NCBI GenBank assembly: GCA_937974195.1 | Contig: CALJIC010000207.1 | Location: forward strand, 1-12,042 | Direction of reading: 5' to 3' | Origin: an uncultured Roseiflexaceae bacterium | GTDB lineage: Bacteria; Chloroflexota; Chloroflexia; Chloroflexales; Roseiflexaceae | Length of the DNA: 12,042 nucleotides | Shown here: positions 1-6,294 of the stretch, one piece after another | Layout of the letters: every line of letters begins with the position of its first letter | How positions within the stretch are numbered: position 1 is the first letter of the stretch | Program-made: the position numbers and the translations under genes | The notes under the pieces: model-generated | What the model was told of the DNA's origin: nothing | Seen by the model: the letters and a program-made list of their open reading frames with translations, nothing else | The model's database searches: none

Positions 1-211
1 GCGGCAGCCCTTTGCGTGAGCCGCGCGGAGCGGCAAGAATGAGGTAAGCGAGGGGTCCAGGACGGTAGTTCTGGCGCGAGCCGCGCGGAGTGGCACGCAC
101 GCGGACGAGCCACGGCGAGTGGGGTGATGACGCAAGCGTGCGGTCCAAGGGCGGCAGCCCTTTGCGTGAGCCGCGCGGAGCGGCAAGAATGAGGTAAGCG
201 AGGGGGCCAGG
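1..211. repeat. Direct repeat pair with a 30-bp-phased GC-rich core
   Basis: Positions 1-61 and 151-211 are the same sequence with one mismatch (T56 versus G206). A shorter core, GAGCCGCGCGGAG flanked by GCG(T/C) and (C/T)GGCA, occurs at 14-35, 74-95 and 164-185. A degenerate version (GAGCCACGGCGAGTGG) starts near 104. The starts 14, 74, 104 and 164 all differ by multiples of 30, so this looks like a decayed tandem array rather than chance similarity. The left edge is cut by the window. No ORF with convincing coding features covers it, and there are no unique spacers of uniform length, so it is not a CRISPR array. Its function is unknown. Confidence 0.75.
147..162. other. Small hairpin AAGGGC/GCCCTT
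   Basis: A 6-bp perfect stem (147-152 with 157-162) and a GGCA loop lie at the left edge of the second direct-repeat copy. The GGGC...GCCC hairpin followed by the GAGCCGCGCGGAG core appears to be part of the repeat unit, since positions 1-12 show the right half of the same structure. No T tract follows, so it is better read as a repeat-borne structure than a terminator. Confidence 0.4.
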
Positions 212-225
212 GGCAGCAGCCCCTG
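208..225. other. Perfect 7-bp hairpin CAGGGGC/GCCCCTG
   Basis: The stem pairs 208-214 with 219-225 around an AGCA loop, immediately after the second copy of the direct repeat. It resembles the hairpin at 147-162. With no U-run downstream, a terminator role for a gene upstream of the window is possible but unproven. Confidence 0.4.
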
Positions 226-248
226 ACGCACGCCGCCGCCAGTGGCGT

Positions 249-254
249 TATACT
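249..254 (+). promoter_or_regulatory. Possible -10 box (TATACT) for the GalU-like gene
   Basis: TATACT differs from the TATAAT consensus at one position and is an AT island in GC-rich DNA, 106 bp before the GTG start at 360. No good -35 box lies 16-18 bp upstream. A start near 261 would give a leader of about 100 nt containing the hairpin at 303-317. The call rests on the -10 hexamer alone. Confidence 0.35.
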
Positions 255-302
255 GGCACGACTGAGCGATGGCCTAGCCCTGTACCGCCTGGAGGGGTTT
301 GG

Positions 303-317
303 GGAGGCAACGCCTCC
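303..317 (+). terminator. Short hairpin in the leader of the GalU-like gene
   Basis: GGAGGC (303-308) pairs with GCCTCC (312-317) around AAC; a G-T wobble can extend it by one pair. TCTTATG follows, a very weak T tract. It could be a terminator of an upstream transcript or a leader structure. It ends 28 nt before the ribosome binding site at 346-353, so it does not mask that site directly. Confidence 0.3.
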
Positions 318-359
318 TCTTATGAACCACATCCGGAGACCCACCGGAAGGAGCACACC

Positions 360-1205
360 GTGCGAGTCACAAGAGCCGTGATCACTGCCGCCGGCCGCAG
401 CCAGCGGGCGCTGCCGCTCCAGCGCGTGGTCGACCGCGACGGCACGCCCAAGTCGGTGCTGCGCGTGATCGTCGAGGAGGCCCTGCGCGCCGGGGCGGAG
501 GAGGTGTGCGTCGTCGTGGCGCCCGGCGACGCCGAGGTGTACGCGGCCGCCGCCGATGAGCACGCCGGGCGGCTGCGCTTCGTCGTGCAGGACCGGCCGC
601 TCGGCTACGGCCACGCCCTGCACTGCGCGCGGGAGTTCGTCGGCTCCGACCCGTTCCTGCACCTGGTGGGCGACCACCTGTGGATCAGCCGCGGCGAGAA
701 GGGCTGCGCCAGGCAGCTGGTGGAGCTGGCCGAGGCCGAGTCGTGCGCCGTGTCGGCGGTTCAGCCCTCGCGCGAGAGCCTGCTGCCGTACTTCGGAGTC
801 GTCGGGGGGCGCCGGCTGCCCGGCCGCCAGGACCTGTACCTGGTGGAGACGGTGCGCGAGAAGCCGACCCCGACCGAGGCCGAGCAGCGCCTAGTGGTGC
901 CGGGGCTGCGCGCCGGCCACTACCTGTGCTTCTTCGGGATGCACGTGCTCACCCCGGGCATTATGGAGATCCTCGAGCGGCAGGTGCGCGACGCCGGCGA
1001 CCGCGGCGGGGTCCATCTGTCGCACGCGCTCGACGAGCTCTCGCAGCGCGAGCGCTACCTGGCGCTGGCGAACCTGGGCAGCCGCTATGATGTGGGCGGC
1101 AAGTACGGCCTGCTGGCGGCCCAGCTGGCGCTGGCGCTCGGGGGCGTGGACCGCGACGAGGTGCTGACGATGCTGGTCGAGCTGCTGGCGACGCGCCGCG
1201 GGTGA
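360..1205 (+). CDS. GalU-like sugar-1-phosphate nucleotidyltransferase
   Basis: This 281-residue protein looks like a GalU-type member of the NTP_transferase fold, the family that joins a nucleoside triphosphate to a sugar-1-phosphate (for GalU, UTP plus glucose-1-phosphate to UDP-glucose) in the cytosol. Visible family marks are AVITAAG (6-12), PK at 30-31, LGYGHAL (81-87), GD at 104-105, REKP (166-169), HYLCFFGMHVLTP (187-199) and RYDVGGKYG (242-250) near the C-terminus. The start is GTG 360, with GGAAGGAG at 346-353 and a 6-nt spacer. Oddities: the usual GxGTR signature reads GRSQR (12-16), and the usual GDD metal/substrate motif reads GDH. Length is slightly below typical GalU (about 290-300). 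Sugar and nucleotide specificity cannot be assigned, and reduced activity or a regulatory role is possible. It precedes a second pyrophosphorylase gene by 231 bp, suggesting shared sugar-nucleotide metabolism. Confidence 0.8.
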   Translation: MRVTRAVITAAGRSQRALPLQRVVDRDGTPKSVLRVIVEEALRAGAEEVCVVVAPGDAEVYAAAADEHAGRLRFVVQDRPLGYGHALHCAREFVGSDPFLHLVGDHLWISRGEKGCARQLVELAEAESCAVSAVQPSRESLLPYFGVVGGRRLPGRQDLYLVETVREKPTPTEAEQRLVVPGLRAGHYLCFFGMHVLTPGIMEILERQVRDAGDRGGVHLSHALDELSQRERYLALANLGSRYDVGGKYGLLAAQLALALGGVDRDEVLTMLVELLATRRG

Positions 1206-1436
1206 CGGGGCGTCGGCGGGGGCGGCGCTGCGGGCGGCCGACGCGGCCGTAGTGTGCTGCGCTGCGCCCCGCACGACGGGCGCCCGGCTGAGACGGGAAC
1301 GCGCTCCCGCCGAGACAGCATCGCTTTGCGCCAGCAGAAGCGCGGCGGCGCTGGCCGGGGTGGCGCGTGATGAGACGGGCCGGCGCCCGAGAGAGACTGC
1401 CGCCCGCCATCCGTGATCGTACGAGAGGGAGACGCC
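1206..1436. other. Intergenic gap with weak dyads
   Basis: These 231 bp separate the GalU-like gene from the fusion gene. A 10-bp palindrome CGGGCGCCCG lies at 1277-1286 and a 5-bp stem CGGGA/TCCCG at 1294-1309, but neither is followed by a T run. I see no AT-rich -10 candidate. Open frames crossing it have no ribosome binding site or recognisable motif. Whether the two genes share one transcript cannot be decided from sequence. Confidence 0.4.
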
Positions 1437-4400
1437 GTGTCCGAGCTGACGAAGATCATTACGGCGCGCGACCCAGAGACGCGCGACCGCTCCCTGGACG
1501 CCTTCTGCCGCGGGGCGTCGCTCGAGCAGCTGCTGGCGGAGTGCGCCGCGCTCGAGCAGCTGCGCCGGACGAGCGACAACCTGTACGAGCGGGTGCGGGC
1601 GCTGTTCTTCCTGTACGCCATCCACCGCTTCCACCTGCCGAGCAAGCCCGGCGTGCGGCTGGTCGGGCACATACCGTTTGAGGGCTACGTCCACCTGCTG
1701 AACCGGCGGTTCGAGGAGGCGATCCAGGTCTTCGCGTCCGCCCAGGCGGCGGGGCCGACCGACGCGCTGTGCAGCGCGCTGGCGGCCGCCTACCACCGGC
1801 TCGCGTTCCAGACGCTCGCCGACCAGGTGCGGCGCAGCGTGCGCTCGGTGCGCGGCAACCAGTGGATGTTCCGCGTCGGCCACCCGGCGGACCAGCCGCT
1901 GCGGGTGCGCCCGGAGCTGATGGCGCGCGACGCGGAGGCCGGCGCGCCCTTCCCCGTGCTGCGCGAGGCCACGCCGGTGCGCATGGACCTCTCGCACAGC
2001 GCCTGGAGCGACATCTTCTTCCTCGGGATGGACTTCCCCGAGGGCGCGCGGGTGCTGAACGTCTCGATCGACCTCGGCGTGCGCGGGCGCGACAGGGCGC
2101 CCCGCCCGCCGGTCGAGGCCTACTTCCGCGTGATCGACGAGCCGGTGCTGCGCCTCACCAGCGTGGACCTCGGCGCCACCGCCGACATCACCGAGCTGGC
2201 CGAGGTGTTCGACTACGCCCGCGACTACCTGGGGCTGCTCAAGGCGGCGGTGATCGCCAGCGGGATCGTGCCGCCGGGCATCGAGGGCTCGGGCGAGAGC
2301 CTGGCCGACCTGCTGGCGCGCCTGGTGGCGCCGGGCCACGGCATCGAGCTGGTGAGCTCCGTCAACGGCATCCCCAAGGGGTCGCGCCTGGCGGTTTCCA
2401 CCAGCCTGCTGGCCTCGCTGATCGCCGTCTGCATGCGGGCGACGGGCCAGGCGCGCACGCTCACCGGCCCGCTGGCCGAGGACGAGCGGCGGCTGGTGGC
2501 GGCGCGGGCCATCCTGGGCGAGTGGCTGGCCGGGAGCGGCGGCGGCTGGCAGGACTCGGGCGGCGTGTGGCCGGGGATGAAGCTGATCTGCGGCGAGGAG
2601 GCGCGCGAGGGCGACCCGGAGTGGGGCGTCAGCCGCGGGCGCCTGCTCCCCAGCCACCACATCCTGACCGAGGACGAGGTCTCGCCGGCCACCCGCGCCG
2701 CGCTGCAGCAGAGCCTGGTGCTGGTGCACGGCGGCATGGCGCAGAACGTCGGCCCGATCCTCGAGATGGTGACCGAGAAGTACCTGCTGCGCTCGGAGGC
2801 CGAGTGGGCCGGGCGCAAGCAGGCCATCCGGGTGCTCGATGAGATCCTGGCTAGCCTGCGCGCCGGCGACATCCGGCGCATCGGCGAGCTGACGACGCAC
2901 AACTTCTTCGGCCCGCTGCAGACGATCATCCCCTGGGCGTCGAACCGCTACACCGAGGCGCTGATCGACCAGGCCCGGGCGGCGTTCGGCGCGGACTTCT
3001 GGGGCTTCTGGATGCTGGGCGGTATGGCGGGCGGCGGCATGGGCTTCATCTTCGCGCCGGAGCGCCGGGCCGAGGCGCAGGACCGGCTGCTGGCGATCAT
3101 GGAGGCGACGAAGCGCCGGCTCGAGCACGCCCTGCCGTTCGCGATGGAGCCGGTGGTGTACGACTTCGCGATCAACGAGCTGGGCACCTGCGCGGCGCTG
3201 CTGGAGGGGGACAGCGCGCTGCTGCCGCCGGGGTACTACGCGCAGACCGTCCCGGCGCTGCTGCGGCAGGACCCGCGCTCGCTGGGCGCCACGCGGCGCG
3301 CCGAGCTGGACCGCTTCGCGGCCGCCTGCCGGACGCGGCCGGAGCTGGCGGACATGGTGCAGACGCTGTTCGACCGGCTGCTGCCGCGCGCGAGCCGCGA
3401 TGAGCGCGGGCAGCGCAGCCTCGAGGCGCTGCTGGACGAGAACGGCTTCGACCGGCTGCAGCACGAGCAGATCCGCGCCGACCTGCGCAGCGGGCGGATC
3501 GGCCTGCTGCAGAACCGGCTCCCGGTCACCACCGAGATCCGCGACGTCGAGCCGGGCGATGTGACCGACATGGCGGCGGGCACGTCCGAGGAGTGGCTGC
3601 GGCTGGGCAGGGAGGCCCTGAGCAGCGGCGAGGTGGCGGTGGTCTCGCTGGCCGGGGGCGCGGGCAGCCGCTGGACGCAGGGGGCCGGGGTAGTCAAGGC
3701 GCTGCACCCGTTCGCCAAGCTGGCCGGCAGGCACCGCACCTTCATCGAGGTGCACCTGGCGAAGAGCCGCCGCACCGGGCAGCTGCACGGCGCCTGGGTG
3801 CCGCACGTGTTCACGACCAGCTACCTGACGCACGCGCCGATCGCCGCGTACGTCGCGGAGCAGGGCGAGGCCGCGGCGGGGCGCCTCTATCTGTCGCCGG
3901 GGCGGGCGGTGGGCCTGCGGCTGGTGCCGATGGCGCGCGACCTGCGCTTCGCCTGGGAGGAGACGCCGCAGCAGCTGCTGGACGAGCAGGCCCAGAAGGT
4001 GCAGGAGAGCCTGCACGAGGCGCTGATCGCCTGGGCGCGGGCGACGGGCGAGGGGAGCGACTACACCGACAACACGCCGCTCCAGTGCCTGCACCCGGTG
4101 GGGCACTGGTTCGAGGTGCCGAACATGCTGCGCAACGGGGTGCTGGCGCGCCTGCTGCGCGAGCGCCCGCAGCTCAAGTACCTGATGGTCCACAACATCG
4201 ACACGCTCGGCGCCGACCTGGCGCCCGAGCTGCTCGGGCTGCACATCAGCCGCGGCGACGCGCTCACCTTCGAGGTCATCCCGCGCCGCATCGAGGACCG
4301 CGGCGGCGGCCTGGCGCGGGTGGACGGCCAGCTGCGGCTGCTGGAGGGCCTGGCCATGCCGCGCGAGGAGGCGGAGTTCGGGCTCTCGTACTACAACACG

Positions 4401-4754
4401 CTCACCAGCTGGGTGAACATCGACCTGCTGCTGGCGGCGTTCGGCCTGAGCCGCGCCGACCTGGACGATGAGGCGAAGGTCGGCGCGGCGGTGCGGGCGC
4501 TGGCGGCGCGCATCCCGACCTACATCACGCTCAAGGAGGTGAAGAAGCGCTGGGGGCACGGCCAGGAGGACATCTACCCGGTCGTGCAGTGGGAGAAGCT
4601 GTGGGGCGATATGACCGCGCTGCCGGAGCTGCGCTGCGGCTTCGTCGCTGTCGGGCGCCTGCGCGGGCAGCAGCTCAAGGAGCAGGCACAGCTCGACGGC
4701 TGGCTGCGCGACGGGAGCGCGGCCTACGTCGAGTCGCTGTGCGATTTCGCGTAG
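1437..4754 (+). CDS. Fused FKP-like GHMP sugar kinase and UDPGP-type pyrophosphorylase
   Basis: This 1105-residue cytosolic protein has three parts. Residues 1-180 are mostly helical and unrecognised. Residues about 180-600 resemble the GHMP kinase half of L-fucokinase/GDP-fucose pyrophosphorylase (FKP): MDLSHSAWSD (183-192), GIPKGSRLAVSTS (311-323), GGGWQD (368-373) with probable catalytic Asp373, and MAGGGMGF (530-537). Residues about 680-1105 look like a UDPGP-family pyrophosphorylase: LAGGAGSRW (738-746), Lys754, HNIDTLG (919-925) and TLKEVKKRWGHGQED (1031-1045). Inferred role: phosphorylate a sugar at C1, then form the NDP-sugar. FKP has the pyrophosphorylase first, so the order here is reversed. 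The kinase loop is altered from the usual GLGTSS type, so kinase activity is uncertain. GTG 1437 is preferred over in-frame GTG 1413 because AGAGGGAG (1424-1431) sits 5 nt before it. The substrate is unknown. Confidence 0.72.
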   Translation: MSELTKIITARDPETRDRSLDAFCRGASLEQLLAECAALEQLRRTSDNLYERVRALFFLYAIHRFHLPSKPGVRLVGHIPFEGYVHLLNRRFEEAIQVFASAQAAGPTDALCSALAAAYHRLAFQTLADQVRRSVRSVRGNQWMFRVGHPADQPLRVRPELMARDAEAGAPFPVLREATPVRMDLSHSAWSDIFFLGMDFPEGARVLNVSIDLGVRGRDRAPRPPVEAYFRVIDEPVLRLTSVDLGATADITELAEVFDYARDYLGLLKAAVIASGIVPPGIEGSGESLADLLARLVAPGHGIELVSSVNGIPKGSRLAVSTSLLASLIAVCMRATGQARTLTGPLAEDERRLVAARAILGEWLAGSGGGWQDSGGVWPGMKLICGEEAREGDPEWGVSRGRLLPSHHILTEDEVSPATRAALQQSLVLVHGGMAQNVGPILEMVTEKYLLRSEAEWAGRKQAIRVLDEILASLRAGDIRRIGELTTHNFFGPLQTIIPWASNRYTEALIDQARAAFGADFWGFWMLGGMAGGGMGFIFAPERRAEAQDRLLAIMEATKRRLEHALPFAMEPVVYDFAINELGTCAALLEGDSALLPPGYYAQTVPALLRQDPRSLGATRRAELDRFAAACRTRPELADMVQTLFDRLLPRASRDERGQRSLEALLDENGFDRLQHEQIRADLRSGRIGLLQNRLPVTTEIRDVEPGDVTDMAAGTSEEWLRLGREALSSGEVAVVSLAGGAGSRWTQGAGVVKALHPFAKLAGRHRTFIEVHLAKSRRTGQLHGAWVPHVFTTSYLTHAPIAAYVAEQGEAAAGRLYLSPGRAVGLRLVPMARDLRFAWEETPQQLLDEQAQKVQESLHEALIAWARATGEGSDYTDNTPLQCLHPVGHWFEVPNMLRNGVLARLLRERPQLKYLMVHNIDTLGADLAPELLGLHISRGDALTFEVIPRRIEDRGGGLARVDGQLRLLEGLAMPREEAEFGLSYYNTLTSWVNIDLLLAAFGLSRADLDDEAKVGAAVRALAARIPTYITLKEVKKRWGHGQEDIYPVVQWEKLWGDMTALPELRCGFVAVGRLRGQQLKEQAQLDGWLRDGSAAYVESLCDFA

Positions 4755-4764
4755 CCGGGGCGCC

Positions 4765-4816
4765 GCCGAGCGAGCTGAAGCATCTCTCTCGCTCGGCGAG
4801 CTCCTCGCTCCGTTTT
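4765..4816 (+). terminator. Hairpin and T run after the fusion gene
   Basis: GCCGAGCGAG (4765-4774) pairs perfectly with CTCGCTCGGC (4788-4797) around a 13-nt loop, starting 10 nt after the stop codon. A second short stem, GCGAG/CTCGC (4796-4800 with 4804-4808), overlaps its base and is followed by TTTT at 4813-4816, then TTT at 4819-4821. The second stem plus T run resembles an intrinsic terminator. The two stems share bases and would compete, so partial read-through into the GNAT gene is possible. Confidence 0.45.
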
Positions 4817-4848
4817 GCTTTCGCCCACCGGTCGTGTGAGGCTGGGAG

Positions 4849-6060
4849 ATGCTGATGGCTGACGATATTCGCCTGCGGCCCGCCGCGGGCCAGGAGGACG
4901 TGGCCCGGCTGCGGGAGTACGTGGCCGCCGCGGAGGGCGCGGAGGGGCTCGCCGCGCTGGAGCGGCACCTGGCGCGCCCGCGGGCGCGGCCGGAGTTCAC
5001 CCGGCTCGCCGAGCGCGGCGGCGAGATCGTCGGGTACGCCCTCGTGGCGCACCGCAGGCTGCGCCTGGGCGCGGCGACGCTCGAGAGCGGCGTGATCGAG
5101 CGGATCTACGCCGGCCCGGCGCAGCGCGACGCGGACGTCCTCAGCGCGCTGGTGGTCGACTGCGTGGGCGCGCTGTACGAGCAGGCGATCCCGCTGGCGA
5201 CGCTGCGCGGCCCGGCGGGGCTGTACGCGCGCTTCGGCTTCGCGCCATACCTCCTGCGCTCCCGCGTGTACCTCGACACGACGGGCAGCGCGGAAGCTGC
5301 CGCCCTCCCGCCCGGCGGCCTGCGGGCGCTGGAGGCCGGCGACCTGGAGGAGTTGTCAGCTTTGTACGAGGCGAGCTACGGCGCCGTTCCGCTGGCCGAG
5401 GCGCGCGCCGCGCCGGACTGGAGGCTGCTGGCCGAGCGCGGCGAGACGCTTGCGTGCCGCGACCGGAGCGGCAGGACCGTCGGCTACGCGCGCATCGAGC
5501 CGGGGGCGGATGGCGCGCTCCTGGTCGTCGAAGCGGCGGCCGCGGACGCGGGGGCGGCGCGTCTGCTGCTGGCGGGGGTGCTGGCGCGCGGCGCGGCGGT
5601 GCTCCTGGCGCCGCCGGGGCACGTCGTCGCGCAGGCGGGGCTGCAGCTGGGCGGGGAGCTGCGGCTGGCCGCCGCGCCGCGCGCCCCGGACGAGCCCGTG
5701 GCGCTGGCCGGCGTCGTGAGCCTGCCGCTGGCCCTCGAGGCGCTCGCGCCGGAGCTGGAGCGCCGGCTGGCCGGCTCGCGCTACGCCGGGTGGAGCGGCA
5801 GCCTGCGTCTCGAGCTCGACAGCGGCCGCGCCACCCTGATGTTCAGCGGCGGGCGCCTGTCGGGGGGGGACGGCACGCGCCCCGCCGATGTCCGCCTGCG
5901 CCGGCTCACGCTGGACGCGCTGGCCCAGCTGCTGCTCGGCTACCGCGCCGCGGCGGACCTGCGCGCCGACGGCGGGCTCGACTGCGACGACACCGAGCTC
6001 GGGCTGGTGGACGCGCTGTTCCCCGTGCTCGGCGCCTGCGAGGGGGCCGAGTCGCCGTGA
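4849..6060 (+). CDS. Eis-like GNAT acetyltransferase with SCP2-fold C-terminus
   Basis: The protein has 403 residues, matching the Eis family plan of two GNAT domains and a C-terminal sterol-carrier-protein-like domain. The first GNAT domain spans about 7-140, with GEIVGYALV (58-66) as a core strand and GLYARFGFAPY (124-134), the typical GNAT/Eis motif where an aromatic-rich loop precedes the last strand. A second, weaker GNAT-like region spans about 157-290 (GRTVGYARIEPG, 208-219). The C-terminal part (about 290-395) has LTLDALAQLLLGYRAAADL (353-371) and ends in DALFPV, as in Eis-like SCP2 folds. Family members acetylate amines on small molecules or proteins; the substrate here is unknown. 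The acetyl-CoA loop is degenerate (QRDADVLSA, 92-100, instead of Q/RxxGxG/A). ATG 4849 has GAGG at 4838-4841; ATG 4855, with GGGAG at 4844-4848, is equally plausible. Confidence 0.7.
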   Translation: MLMADDIRLRPAAGQEDVARLREYVAAAEGAEGLAALERHLARPRARPEFTRLAERGGEIVGYALVAHRRLRLGAATLESGVIERIYAGPAQRDADVLSALVVDCVGALYEQAIPLATLRGPAGLYARFGFAPYLLRSRVYLDTTGSAEAAALPPGGLRALEAGDLEELSALYEASYGAVPLAEARAAPDWRLLAERGETLACRDRSGRTVGYARIEPGADGALLVVEAAAADAGAARLLLAGVLARGAAVLLAPPGHVVAQAGLQLGGELRLAAAPRAPDEPVALAGVVSLPLALEALAPELERRLAGSRYAGWSGSLRLELDSGRATLMFSGGRLSGGDGTRPADVRLRRLTLDALAQLLLGYRAAADLRADGGLDCDDTELGLVDALFPVLGACEGAESP

Positions 6061-6064
6061 GACC

Positions 6065-6082
6065 GGGGCGCGCCCGCGCCCC
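6065..6082 (+). terminator. GC-rich hairpin just after the GNAT gene stop
   Basis: GGGGCGCG (6065-6072) is the exact reverse complement of CGCGCCCC (6075-6082), starting 4 nt after the TGA stop. With a realistic 4-nt loop the stem has 7 G-C pairs. There is no T tract, so it may be a transcript-end stabiliser or a Rho-independent terminator of the non-canonical GC-only kind. Confidence 0.4.
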
Positions 6083-6191
6083 GCGAGGCCGCCGCTGGCC
6101 AGAACCGCCGCCCCCTATCGGCGGTCGTCCGCGCGCGCGGACTTGGATGCTCTGCCCAATCGCCCCAATCAACGGACGAAATAGCCGAACC

Positions 6192-6232
6192 GCGCGATGC
6201 GAAGATCGGTTATAATGTACGAATGATCGCGC
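6192..6232 (+). promoter_or_regulatory. pucR-like gene promoter with a flanking inverted repeat
   Basis: TATAAT at 6211-6216 is a perfect -10 box in an AT-rich island. A G at 6208-6209 gives a partial extended -10 (GGT before the hexamer), and no -35 box is visible at 16-18 bp. The 7-bp inverted repeat GCGCGAT (6192-6198) / ATCGCGC (6226-6232) is centred on the -10 box. A transcription start near 6223 gives a leader of about 70 nt. The symmetry suggests an operator, perhaps for autoregulation by the downstream regulator; that part is inference. Confidence 0.55.
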
Positions 6233-6294
6233 CTCGAACGCGAAGCCAAACACACAACCACACTCCGTGAAATCGAGTCTAGGGGCACATCGGT

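Noticed and set aside
1..211. A possible CRISPR array at the left edge.
   Set aside because: The repeats vary in length and sequence, the intervals are multiples of 30 bp without uniform unique spacers, and no cas gene is present.
891..5000. A 1369-residue open frame on the minus strand opposite the fusion gene.
   Set aside because: It is a by-product of high GC codon bias: its translation is a low-complexity mix rich in Arg, Ala, Gln, His and Val with no recognisable domain, while the plus strand has clear enzyme motifs.
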